Positions 33,709 through 41,480 of a stretch of DNA of 64,000 nt are shown here, piece by piece. A program made the translations under genes and the position numbers. The notes below the pieces were generated by a model that saw only the letters and a list, made by a program, of their open reading frames with translations, did not search any database and was not told the DNA's origin. How positions within the stretch are numbered: position 1 is the stretch's first letter; every line of letters begins with the position of its first letter. The DNA is from Niabella drilacis (GTDB taxonomy: Bacteria > Bacteroidota > Bacteroidia > Chitinophagales > Chitinophagaceae), in assembly GCF_900101395.1 (NCBI RefSeq), contig NZ_FMZO01000009.1:147074-211073 (forward strand), given 5' to 3'.

Positions 33709-34545
33709 ATGATTAAAAAGATCCTATATACCGCTCCCGCATTTGTCCTGATTGCATTACTCGCAGCCTGCAACGGAAACGATAAGACACCTTCAGCGCC
33801 GCCCGAATCACCGGCGGCAAGTACGGTGAAGAATATCAGCCTGTCTGTTATCAATACCTACCCGCACGATACCGGCTCGTTTACACAGGGGCTGGTTATT
33901 TATAAAGGGCAGTTATATGAAGGCACCGGGGGCTCCGACTACGCACCGGAAGGCCGGCCATCGGAGCTTATGAGAATGAACCTGCAAACAGGAAAGGCAG
34001 AGCAGCACATCACACTTGATAAAAAATACTTCGGAGAGGGCATTACCATATTACATGATACGGTTTACCAGCTCACCTGGAAAGAGAAGGTTGTTTTTGT
34101 TTATACCCTGCCCGACATGAAGAAGGTAAAGGAATTTCCCATCAATACCGAGGGCTGGGGTATTACTACCGATGGCAAAGAGCTGATCATAAGCGACGGC
34201 ACCAGCAACCTTTATTTTTATGACCCGTCTGACTTCAGGCTGCTGCGCACCCAATCGGTAACCATGGACGGCAACTTTATGGATTCATTAAATGAACTGG
34301 AGTATATTGACGGTTTTGTTTATGCAAACCGCTGGAATTACCCGGTAATATTTAAGATAGACCCGGCCAGCGGTATTATTGCAGGGCAGGTTGATGTAAG
34401 CGGGATCTGGGACCGTCTCAAAAAAAGAGATCCCAGGAATGCCGAGAATGTGCCCAACGGGATCGCCTATGATCAGGATACCAAAAAGATCTATATCACC
34501 GGTAAAAACTGGCCCGAGCTATACGAAGTGCAATTCGGGAATTAG
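33709..34545 (+). CDS. Glutaminyl-peptide cyclotransferase (plant type), lipoprotein
   Basis: 278 residues. Lipoprotein signal MIKKILYTAPAFVLIALLAAC with the lipidated Cys at 21. The mature part is the beta-propeller of plant/bacterial-type glutamine cyclotransferases: SFTQGLVIYKGQLYEGTGG, YFGEGITIL, LTWKEKVVFVY, GWGITTDGKELIISDGTSNLYFYD, LNELEYIDGFVYANRWN, NVPNGIAYD. It converts N-terminal Gln to pyroglutamate on secreted proteins. Single gene, divergent from lrp-eamA. Confidence 0.92.
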   Translation: MIKKILYTAPAFVLIALLAACNGNDKTPSAPPESPAASTVKNISLSVINTYPHDTGSFTQGLVIYKGQLYEGTGGSDYAPEGRPSELMRMNLQTGKAEQHITLDKKYFGEGITILHDTVYQLTWKEKVVFVYTLPDMKKVKEFPINTEGWGITTDGKELIISDGTSNLYFYDPSDFRLLRTQSVTMDGNFMDSLNELEYIDGFVYANRWNYPVIFKIDPASGIIAGQVDVSGIWDRLKKRDPRNAENVPNGIAYDQDTKKIYITGKNWPELYEVQFGN

Positions 34546-34749
34546 CGTTGTTGTTTCGCGCAACGGCACGGCGGCTGATGCAATGAGGGTACCTTTCCCT
34601 ATATCCGGGTGAACGGGAAGGCCGGGAGGATAGCCTGCTTTGAACCAGGACCTTCGTGCTTCCCTGAGCCTCTATGGCAAAAAACGATTTCATTGGCCGC
34701 AATGACGCTATGGAGCAACGGCACTACCGTATTATACCTGGTGCCGAAT

Positions 34750-34780
34750 CCACATTTTCAAATCTTCAAATGCTCAGATC
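34750..34780. repeat. Interspersed repeat CACATTTTCAAAT..., copy 1
   Basis: String built of CACATTTTCAAAT, CTTCAAAT and GCTCAGAT at the 3' end of the methyltransferase gene. Similar strings occur at 39871-39900, at 49861-49890 (opposite strand) and, less exactly, around 60160-60215. Confidence 0.5.
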
Positions 34781-35688
34781 GCCTGCTCTTTCCGGATCAC
34801 ATAGATCACCGAGCTGCATTCCTTCGTATTACCCGCTGCATTGATATTGGAGGACAACCCATGAAGCCCGGCACCGAAATAATGGGTCTTACCATATTTA
34901 TACCGGCTGCTCAAAAGACTTACATAAAAGCTGTCGAACCACATGGGCAGCAGCTTTATGACCCGGAGCCCATGTTGTGTGGTCAGCACTTTCATCGCAT
35001 CCGGTGAAAAATGATACAGATGCCTGGGCACATCATATGCAGCCCAGTACTGTTCGTAAATATCCGCATCCCGGCTTGTGTAATTGGGCACAGCAATCAG
35101 CAATACACCACCCGGCTTCAGCATTCTTTTCAATTGCTCCATGTACCCATGCAATTCGTGTACATGCTCCAGCACATGCCAGAGTGTGATGGCGTCAAAT
35201 TGTTCTCCCTCAAGCTGGTAAATTTCATGAGAAGGGGCCACAACCAGGTTGTAGAGTGTTTTTGCCATTGCACGGGCATCTGCGTCGGGCTCCAGCCCGG
35301 CAACCTCCCAACCCCGGCTTTTCATGGTGCTCAGGAAAGTGCCGGTTCCACAGCCAACATCCAGGAGCTTTCCGGCCCGTTTCCGGGAGTACCGCTCCAC
35401 AATGGCAGCCTTTTGCTGCATGGTTCGGGTACGTACTCTTTGATACATCCGGCTAACCAACCCTTTACTCGTATTGGAATGGGAAATATAGTCCTCCGAT
35501 TTATAATAAGGGCCAATAGCCTCCTGATCCGGAACGTTCTGTGTATACCGCAGCGAACAGGAAATACACTCTTCAATAGGAAAGACTTCACCACTTACGG
35601 TATAATCCTTTACCAGAAATACCGGCCGGGTCTGCGTGCTGCCGCAAACAGGGCAGGCTTCATAATGTACCTGGGACATTCCATTCAT
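34774..35688 (-). CDS. Class I SAM methyltransferase with zinc-ribbon start
   Basis: 304 residues. Residues ~10-45 carry two Cys pairs (CPVCG and CISC) like a zinc ribbon, followed by a Rossmann methyltransferase with LLDVGCGTGTFLSTM (SAM motif I), LEPD, ITLWHVLEHVHEL and MLKPGGVLLIAVPN. This architecture is common in methyltransferases of surface-glycan or lipid pathways, but the substrate cannot be assigned. Its first ATG abuts the stop of the upstream IscA-type gene, implying one operon; a second ATG (35679) is possible. Confidence 0.87.
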   Translation of the reverse strand: MNGMSQVHYEACPVCGSTQTRPVFLVKDYTVSGEVFPIEECISCSLRYTQNVPDQEAIGPYYKSEDYISHSNTSKGLVSRMYQRVRTRTMQQKAAIVERYSRKRAGKLLDVGCGTGTFLSTMKSRGWEVAGLEPDADARAMAKTLYNLVVAPSHEIYQLEGEQFDAITLWHVLEHVHELHGYMEQLKRMLKPGGVLLIAVPNYTSRDADIYEQYWAAYDVPRHLYHFSPDAMKVLTTQHGLRVIKLLPMWFDSFYVSLLSSRYKYGKTHYFGAGLHGLSSNINAAGNTKECSSVIYVIRKEQAI

Positions 35689-36036
35689 TTAAACTGCAAA
35701 GCTGGTTCCGCAACCGCAGGTGCTGGAAGCATTGGGATTCGAAAATGTAAATCCACGGTTATTCAATCCATCTGACCAGTCAACCTCCATTCCTGCCAGG
35801 TATATTTCGTGGGCTTTATTAATGATACAGGGAATCCCTTCTACTTCAAAAAATTTATCATTGGCTTCTTTCTGATCAAAGCCCAGCATATAACTTAAGC
35901 CGGAGCAGCCGCCGCCCTTTACCCCCAGCCGGAGGTACTGCCCTGCTTCAAAACCAGGAGCATTCATGAGCCGCTTTACTTCTTTTACCGCACCCTGGGT
36001 AAGAATTACCGGTGCCTCTGCTACACTATTTTCCAT
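35689..36036 (-). CDS. HesB/IscA-type iron-sulfur carrier
   Basis: 115 residues with the A-type carrier triad: Cys44 in GGGCSGLSYMLGF and Cys107/Cys109 in TCGCGTSF, plus DWSDGLNNRGFTFSNPNA. It delivers or holds Fe-S clusters in the cytosol. The start is at 36036, near the predicted transcript start. It overlaps functionally with nothing obvious nearby; the downstream gene is a methyltransferase. Confidence 0.92.
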   Translation of the reverse strand: MENSVAEAPVILTQGAVKEVKRLMNAPGFEAGQYLRLGVKGGGCSGLSYMLGFDQKEANDKFFEVEGIPCIINKAHEIYLAGMEVDWSDGLNNRGFTFSNPNASSTCGCGTSFAV

Positions 36037-36040
36037 TTTA

Positions 36041-36048
36041 CAAAATTA
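36041..36048 (-). promoter_or_regulatory. -7 element TAATTTTG for the iscA-like gene
   Basis: Exact TAnnTTTG on the minus strand, 4 nt before the ATG at 36036, again implying a leaderless or nearly leaderless mRNA. No -33 TTG seen. Confidence 0.45.
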
Positions 36049-36331
36049 GTCATTTTATAACCATTTTGCGGCTGATCTGCCGGATAGCCGCAGAAGTGCC
36101 GGCACCAAACGCTTTTATCGCCGATTTTTTGCCGCAAAATGCACAGAGCCATTCGTTTCCATCCCTGCCGTCATTGCGTATCTTATGGTCCAATTGCATA
36201 GCAGGCAAGGGCTTCGCCGGCCGCGCAAAAGCATGCTGCTAAGCAACATTGCCGCCCATTGCTATTGCTGTCAATGGTGCGTGTTCAGCGCCTCAGCGGC
36301 CGGCAGGCAATAATTTTTTAACGTTACTGCA

Positions 36332-36347
36332 ACAATTCCCCAATTGT
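36332..36347. promoter_or_regulatory. Inverted repeat upstream of ccmE
   Basis: Perfect 6-bp inverted repeat ACAATT-CCCC-AATTGT, flanked by repeated GTTACTG. It is a candidate operator for ccmE-ccmF about 35-50 nt upstream of the -7 element. No regulator is assigned. Confidence 0.35.
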
Positions 36348-36380
36348 AATGTTACTGTAAAATATGAGGCGTATTTGATG

Positions 36381-36388
36381 TACCTTTG
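36381..36388 (+). promoter_or_regulatory. -7 element TACCTTTG for ccmE-ccmF
   Basis: Exact TAnnTTTG 23 nt before the ATG of ccmE. No clear TTG at 20 nt. Confidence 0.55.
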
Positions 36389-36411
36389 CCAAAATTTTTA
36401 AAATCCCGATA

Positions 36412-36864
36412 ATGAAAAAAGTTCATATCGTTTTACTGATACTTGTGGCGGCCGCCATTGCTGTTCTGGTCAGTTTTTTAAAAACCACTACCACTTATGA
36501 TACTGTTGCTACTGCAAAAGCCAAACCGGGCAAATTTGTCCATTTAATGGCAAAATGGGATAAGGATGAGCCTCTTGAATACGATGCCATTAAAAATCCC
36601 AATTACCTGGCTTTTACCGCTATTGACAGCCTGGGTCAGAAGATCAACGTTGTGTACCATAATCCCAAGCCGGAAAACTTTGAATTAAGTGAGCGCCTGG
36701 TAATGAAAGGGAAATATACCGGTGATGTATTTGAATGCCAGAGCATCCAGACAAAATGTCCCAGCAAATACAAAGACGAAGACCCATCCAGACACGTCCC
36801 CCAGGAAGATCGTAAAACAACATATAATAATACCCCGCCATCCGTTACAACGGGCAAACAATAG
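36412..36864 (+). CDS. ccmE: Cytochrome c maturation heme chaperone CcmE (CxxxY type)
   Basis: 150 residues: one N-terminal helix (about 4-23), then an OB-fold periplasmic domain with FTAIDSLGQKINVVYHNPKPENF. The heme-binding site reads KCPSKY (Cys116, Tyr120) where proteobacterial CcmE has HxxxY. A CxxxY form is known from Desulfovibrio and archaeal CcmE and seems usual in Bacteroidota, so this is a real variant rather than a defect. Six nt before ccmF, same strand. Confidence 0.88.
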   Translation: MKKVHIVLLILVAAAIAVLVSFLKTTTTYDTVATAKAKPGKFVHLMAKWDKDEPLEYDAIKNPNYLAFTAIDSLGQKINVVYHNPKPENFELSERLVMKGKYTGDVFECQSIQTKCPSKYKDEDPSRHVPQEDRKTTYNNTPPSVTTGKQ

Positions 36865-36870
36865 AAACGA

Positions 36871-39456
36871 ATGAATTATATCGGAGAAGACCTGCTACCC
36901 GGGCAAGTAGGACATTTTTTTGTGATTGTTTCCCTTGTTGCTTCGCTGGCGGCCAGTTTTGCCTATTTTAAAGCTACGAGCGTATTGCTCCCGGAAGACC
37001 GCAAACCCTGGCTCAGGCTGGCCCGTGGTGCGTTCATTATAGAAACAGCAGCCGTCTTTTTTATCTTTGCCGCGCTGCTGCATATCCTTTATCATCACCT
37101 GTTCGAATACAAATATGCCTGGCAGCACAGCAGCCGGTCCCTTGAGTTAAAGTACATCCTGAGCGCCTTTTGGGAAGGCCAGGAGGGCAGTACCCTGCTG
37201 TGGACCATCTGGCATTGCGTGCTGGGACTCGTAGTGATCAAAAAAGATAAGGAATGGGAAGCCCCGGTGATGATGATCGTAAGCTTCGCCCAGTTCTTCC
37301 TGGCAACCATGATCCTTGGAGTTTATATTTTTGATGTAAAGATCGGATCAAACCCGTTCATACTGTTAAGAGAGTCCGGTGTACTGGATAATGCGCCCGT
37401 GATGCACGTTGGATTTGATGTAGCAAACCCGGTGCGCCCCGACTATATGACGCTGATTAAAGACGGCAATGACCTGAACCCGCTGCTGCAGAACTACTGG
37501 ATGACCATACACCCGCCCGTCCTGTTCCTGGGCTATGCCTCCACCCTTTTCCCCTTCGCTTATGCCATGGCGGGACTGTGGACCGGCAAAACAAAGGAAT
37601 GGGTTCACAAAGCCCTCCCCTGGGCACTGTTTTCCGTAGCCATTTTCGGGCTGGGGATTATGATGGGCGCCAAGTGGGCTTACGAATCGTTGAACTTTGC
37701 GGGCTACTGGGCATGGGATCCCGTGGAAAATGCGTCCCTGGTGCCCTGGCTCATGCTGGTAGCCGGTGTTCACACGCTGCTTGTCTTTAAGCATACCGGG
37801 TTTTCGCTAAGAGCCACTTTCCTGTTTTTTGGTTTGGAATTCCTCTTTGTGCTCTATGCTACATTCCTGACAAAAAGCGGGGTTTTGGGAGAGTCTTCCG
37901 TACATGCATTCGCCGACATAGGAATGAACGGTCAGCTTTTTCTTTTCCTGCTGATCTTTGTATGGCTGATGCCATTTGTGGCCGCCACTACCAAACGTCA
38001 GCGTGCTGCCATTGCAATGGCGGCGGCGGCGCTTTCCATTGGCACCTATTTCCTTGCCGAAGTGATCCCGGGTTTCCCGCTCTATGTGATCCTTGCAGGG
38101 ATCGTTACCTTCATCCTGTTGATGAATAAACAGGTACCGGCGGTAAAAAAAGAAGAAAGTGCCAGTTCACGAGAGTTCTGGATGTTCATCGGAGCCCTGG
38201 TGCTGTTCCTCTCTTCACTCATCATTATTTTTCAAACCTCACTCCCGGTATTCAACAAACTCTATAAGCTTAATACTGCGCCGGGTGAAAACAGTGAATT
38301 TGCCTATAACCAGATCCAGGTGCTGGTAGCGATCATCATTGGCGTGCTAACCGCTATTGCACAATACTTCCGGTATAAAAGCACTCCCGGTAACCTCTTC
38401 TTAAAAAGAATTGCATTACCCACATTCATAAGCGCGCTGGTAGCCACTTTTATCCTTGTTGTAATAAAGATCAATTACGACAAAGAGGGGCTGGGATTCC
38501 TGATCAACATCTGGGTGGCACTGGTAGCCGGTGTATATGCCGTGGTAGCCAACCTCCTGTACCTGTTCACGAGCCTTAAAGGCAACATGAAGAATGGCGG
38601 AGGTTCAATTGCGCATTTTGGTTTTGGGCTGGTCCTGGTAGGGATCCTGTTATCATCCGGAAAAAAAGAAGTGCTGTCGCACAATACCAGTGGCATCTCC
38701 ATCGATTTCGGCAAAGGAAGTAAAGAGATTTCCGGCGAAAACCTTACGCTCGTCAAAGGCGTTCCCATGACCATGGGGCCTTATAAAGTGACTTATGAAG
38801 GCGATTCGGCGCATCCCAAAAAGGCCCTTACCTATTTCAAGATCCATTTCCGGTCTCCTTCGGACAGCTTTACCCTTTACCCCAATGCTTTTATCAATTA
38901 TAAAGGGAACGAGGGCCTGATGGCCAATCCCTCTGCAAGACATTACTGGGATCATGATGTATTTGCATACGTTTCTGCATTGCCGGATCCTACAAAAAAC
39001 AAGGATACCGCCCAGTTTGCCGTGAGTTCCAAGAAAGTGGGCGATACGATCTATTATAGCCGCGGCTTTATTATACTGGAAAAGCTGGTAGGGAAAGATA
39101 ATCTACCGCTTCAGAATTTCGACAAAACCGATACCGGATACACCGCTTCGCTAAGGGTGCAATCCATTAACGGCCCCTCCTATCAGTCGGATCTCCTGAT
39201 GATCAAAGGCAAAGGACAACTGCTCTTCCAGTCGCAGGATACAGTAATGGCGCAGAGCCTGGTGCTGCAGCTCAACGATGTTCGCAACGGCACAGCGCAG
39301 ATCGGGGTAAAAGAATCTTCCAGCGTAATGGAGTACGTAACGCTGAAAGCCTATAAGTTTCCCTACATCAATTTATTCTGGGGCGGTGTGATCATTACGG
39401 TATTGGGCACGCTGATCAGTATGCGCAGAAGGCAGCTGCTGAACCGGGCCCGGTAA
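36871..39456 (+). CDS. ccmF: Cytochrome c heme lyase subunit CcmF
   Basis: 861 residues with many transmembrane helices. The heme-handling motif is present as AGYWAWDPVENASLVPWLML, with WEGQEGSTLLW and a HPPVLFLGY loop carrying a conserved heme-ligand His. The large loop near the C-terminus (about 600-800) and the last helix are the usual periplasmic part. With CcmE it attaches heme to apocytochromes. ccmA, ccmB, ccmG and ccmH are not seen next to it. Confidence 0.92.
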   Translation: MNYIGEDLLPGQVGHFFVIVSLVASLAASFAYFKATSVLLPEDRKPWLRLARGAFIIETAAVFFIFAALLHILYHHLFEYKYAWQHSSRSLELKYILSAFWEGQEGSTLLWTIWHCVLGLVVIKKDKEWEAPVMMIVSFAQFFLATMILGVYIFDVKIGSNPFILLRESGVLDNAPVMHVGFDVANPVRPDYMTLIKDGNDLNPLLQNYWMTIHPPVLFLGYASTLFPFAYAMAGLWTGKTKEWVHKALPWALFSVAIFGLGIMMGAKWAYESLNFAGYWAWDPVENASLVPWLMLVAGVHTLLVFKHTGFSLRATFLFFGLEFLFVLYATFLTKSGVLGESSVHAFADIGMNGQLFLFLLIFVWLMPFVAATTKRQRAAIAMAAAALSIGTYFLAEVIPGFPLYVILAGIVTFILLMNKQVPAVKKEESASSREFWMFIGALVLFLSSLIIIFQTSLPVFNKLYKLNTAPGENSEFAYNQIQVLVAIIIGVLTAIAQYFRYKSTPGNLFLKRIALPTFISALVATFILVVIKINYDKEGLGFLINIWVALVAGVYAVVANLLYLFTSLKGNMKNGGGSIAHFGFGLVLVGILLSSGKKEVLSHNTSGISIDFGKGSKEISGENLTLVKGVPMTMGPYKVTYEGDSAHPKKALTYFKIHFRSPSDSFTLYPNAFINYKGNEGLMANPSARHYWDHDVFAYVSALPDPTKNKDTAQFAVSSKKVGDTIYYSRGFIILEKLVGKDNLPLQNFDKTDTGYTASLRVQSINGPSYQSDLLMIKGKGQLLFQSQDTVMAQSLVLQLNDVRNGTAQIGVKESSSVMEYVTLKAYKFPYINLFWGGVIITVLGTLISMRRRQLLNRAR

Positions 39457-39466
39457 CGCACTTTAG

Positions 39467-39799
39467 TTTCAGGTTTAAGGTTTCACGTTAGATCCGTGTA
39501 ACATTGTTGAACGTGGCTGAATAGGACATCAGAGAGGAAAAATCATCCAACTCAAACAAGGCTACCTACAGGAAAGGACAGTTATCAGTCCTCAGCTTTT
39601 AGCCCCCGAAACTTCGGGGTAGTTATCAACACCCTTTACGTCCTATTGACTATTCAATGTCATTCCCTTAAGCTTTTCGGATGTAGCTTCCGCTGTAGAA
39701 GCCTTACTTATGAAAACACAAAATCCACGCTATGACGGACCTTAGAAACATTGAGTAACATGAAATCTAACCTGGAACGTTAAACATTAAAACCTGAAA
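39467..39799. mobile_element. MITE-like element with degenerate terminal inverted repeats
   Basis: The left arm begins TTTCAGGTTTAAGG and runs to ACGTTAGAT (39493). The right arm (39765-39799) is ATCTAACCTGG, then ACGTTAAAC, then AAAACCTGAAA. The arms match over most of their length once small gaps are allowed. No transposase; perhaps an old non-autonomous element. Confidence 0.35.
39604..39619. repeat. Palindrome CCCCGAA-AC-TTCGGGG
   Basis: A 7-bp perfect stem with a 2-nt centre. A second copy with a different centre is at 60284-60299. Confidence 0.5.
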
Positions 39800-39870
39800 T
39801 GCCTGTTAAGGAAACGGCATTGATTGACTATTGACACTTGTCAGATCCGGCTTCATGCCTGGTGCTTTTT

Positions 39871-39900
39871 CACATCTCCACATTTTCAAATGCTCAAATT
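39871..39900. repeat. Interspersed repeat CACATTTTCAAAT..., copy 2
   Basis: Contains CACATTTTCAAATG and GCTCAAATT just past the 3' end of the plsC-like gene; same family as 34750-34780. Confidence 0.5.
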
Positions 39901-39904
39901 ATCC

Positions 39905-40654
39905 CTAATGCTGCAGCACTTCCGGCATATACTGCTTGCTTTGTTCAATAGCATCCATCAGCTGGTTGGTAATTTCCTGGGCAGATGCATCATAGTCGAT
40001 GTTCATCGGTGGCTTAAAGGTTACCGTAAGCAGGATCCCTTTTCTTTTCAGGGTAATGCCGGTCTTATTAAATGCACGGGAAAACCCGTTAATGACTACG
40101 GGTATCACGATAGGCTTATGGTGTTTGATGATCAGGGCCGTTCCCTTCCGGGCAGGGGCATAGGGCGTAGTGGTTCCCTGCGGGAAAGTGATCACCCAGT
40201 TCCGGTCAAGGGCCCGCTGGATCTTTCTGGTATCCGAGGGATCAAGGCCGGTTCGTTTTTCATTGCTGTTCTCGTTCCAGGTACGTTTTACGGTAAGCCC
40301 TCCTGCAAGCAGGAACAGACGGCTCAGCCAGCTGCTCTTCATCGTCTGCTCCGCAGCAACATAGTTCACCCTTGTATAAGGGTTCAGAAAATAATAAGGG
40401 ATTCCTAACCGGTTCTTTTTACCCCATTTGTGGGCAGACAGGATATGAAAAAAGGTGATCACATCCACAAAATAGGTCTGGTGATTGCTTACGAACAATA
40501 CATTGTGAGACGGCAAATCTTTGAGATGCTCGGTTCCATAGATCCGCAACTTATTCATAATAGCAATGCCCGGGTACGTAAATAATCCTACTGTAAAATG
40601 CACCAACTTTCTTACAATATTTACATTCCTTACGCGACTACCCGGTTTACCCAT
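39905..40654 (-). CDS. 1-acyl-sn-glycerol-3-phosphate acyltransferase
   Basis: 249 residues of the PlsC family: NHQTYFVD (HxxxxD catalytic motif) near residue 57, a hydrophobic stretch near 25-40, and FPQGTTTPYAPARKG, the FPEGT-like second block with Glu replaced by Gln, then KPIVIPVVINGF. Probably membrane-bound and acylating lysophosphatidate or a related lipid. The Gln in the second block is unusual but seen in some subfamilies. Confidence 0.87.
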   Translation of the reverse strand: MGKPGSRVRNVNIVRKLVHFTVGLFTYPGIAIMNKLRIYGTEHLKDLPSHNVLFVSNHQTYFVDVITFFHILSAHKWGKKNRLGIPYYFLNPYTRVNYVAAEQTMKSSWLSRLFLLAGGLTVKRTWNENSNEKRTGLDPSDTRKIQRALDRNWVITFPQGTTTPYAPARKGTALIIKHHKPIVIPVVINGFSRAFNKTGITLKRKGILLTVTFKPPMNIDYDASAQEITNQLMDAIEQSKQYMPEVLQH

Positions 40655-40856
40655 ATAATAAATTATTGCTACAGATTTTTGAAAATGCTCAATAGCCTTT
40701 GAACAAATGTAAAGGAAATTGATTTGTTTTTTTACGAATATGCCTCACAAAACTCCGGCACCCCTCCTATCCTTCAACACCTCGCCCATTTCTTCTATCA
40801 AAACACGTCAGCGGTTCTTTTACCTGGCCGGTATGAATAATAAAATTCATGGCATA

Positions 40857-41138
40857 CTAAGATAAAACGTCCCGGATCTCTTTTATCTTTTCAAATACGG
40901 ACCTGGCAAAGGGGCATAAGGGCAGCACTTTTATATGCCCGGCCCTCGCAAAAGCAACCAGCTGCATCAGCAGTTGTTTTCCCACACCCCTGCCGGAAAA
41001 TTGGGGATCCACTTCTGTATGGTCAATGATCAATTTTGCATCCCCGGCCCATACGTAAGTCATTGCTCCAGCAACCACACCTTCGCTCATTGCCTTAAAG
41101 CTGCCTTTTTTCCCGTCGTCCTGCTGTATAATATCCAT
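40857..41138 (-). CDS. YjdJ-like small GNAT acetyltransferase
   Basis: 93 residues: a compact GNAT core with AGAMTYVWAGDAKLIIDHTEVDPQFSGRGVGKQLLMQLVAFAR (acetyl-CoA loop GRGVGKQL) and LPLCPFARSVF near the end. It follows the ferredoxin-like gene by 22 nt. The same pair, YjdI-YjdJ, is known in E. coli. Substrate unknown. Confidence 0.82.
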   Translation of the reverse strand: MDIIQQDDGKKGSFKAMSEGVVAGAMTYVWAGDAKLIIDHTEVDPQFSGRGVGKQLLMQLVAFARAGHIKVLPLCPFARSVFEKIKEIRDVLS

Positions 41139-41160
41139 AGGGTCTTTTATACCTGAAAAA

Positions 41161-41376
41161 TCATGCTGTTACCACCGGCTTCCACGACAAAGCCCCGGAG
41201 GGACAATGAGCGATCTGAACCTTTAGTTCCTCTGTGCCGGCATTCCCCGGCGTTAACCAGGGCAATTCCTTTGGTTTGTATACCTGTGGCAGCATCTTTA
41301 CACAGATGCCGGAATGAATACACAGATCCGGTTTCCAGACAACCGTGATTTCCCCGTTGGAATATTCTTTTACCAT
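41161..41376 (-). CDS. YjdI-like divergent mono-cluster Fe-S protein
   Basis: 71 residues: KEYSNGEITVVWKPDLCIHSGICVKMLPQVYKP then QIAHCPSGALSW, with Cys19, Cys25 and Cys58 of the divergent 4Fe-4S (Fer4_19) family. An overlapping frame on the same strand (41147-41410) has no homology and is rejected. It forms a pair with the downstream GNAT gene. Confidence 0.85.
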   Translation of the reverse strand: MVKEYSNGEITVVWKPDLCIHSGICVKMLPQVYKPKELPWLTPGNAGTEELKVQIAHCPSGALSWKPVVTA

Positions 41377-41426
41377 ACAGCGTTTTACTATAAATATACC
41401 TTAAAAACAAGAGATTTCCAATACCC

Positions 41427-41453
41427 TAAAAAAAACCCCGGCCGTAGCCAGGG
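41427..41453 (-). terminator. fusA terminator
   Basis: On the minus strand: stem CCCTGGC / GCCGGGG (one T-G pair) with a 4-nt loop, then eight T (A-run 41428-41435 on +). It lies 28 nt after the fusA stop. Confidence 0.78.
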
Positions 41454-41480
41454 TCTTCCTATCCGATCGGGTAACTGTTA

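Larger units (their letters stand above)
36037..36411. other. 375-nt divergent intergenic region (iscA-like / ccmE)
   Basis: No gene. It contains the minus -7 element at 36041, a hairpin ACAATT / AATTGT around CCCC (36332-36347), the direct repeat CGTTACTG (36322-36329) / TGTTACTG (36350-36357) and the plus -7 element at 36381. The middle is featureless. Confidence 0.5.
39457..39904. other. 448-nt intergenic region with a degenerate inverted-repeat element
   Basis: No gene. It holds an imperfect inverted-repeat unit (39467-39799), a CCCCGAA-type palindrome (39604-39619) and a short interspersed repeat (39871-39900). Confidence 0.6.

Noticed and set aside
41147-41410. 87-codon frame overlapping the ferredoxin-like gene
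   Set aside because: Other frame of the YjdI-like gene; lacks its Cys pattern and homology.
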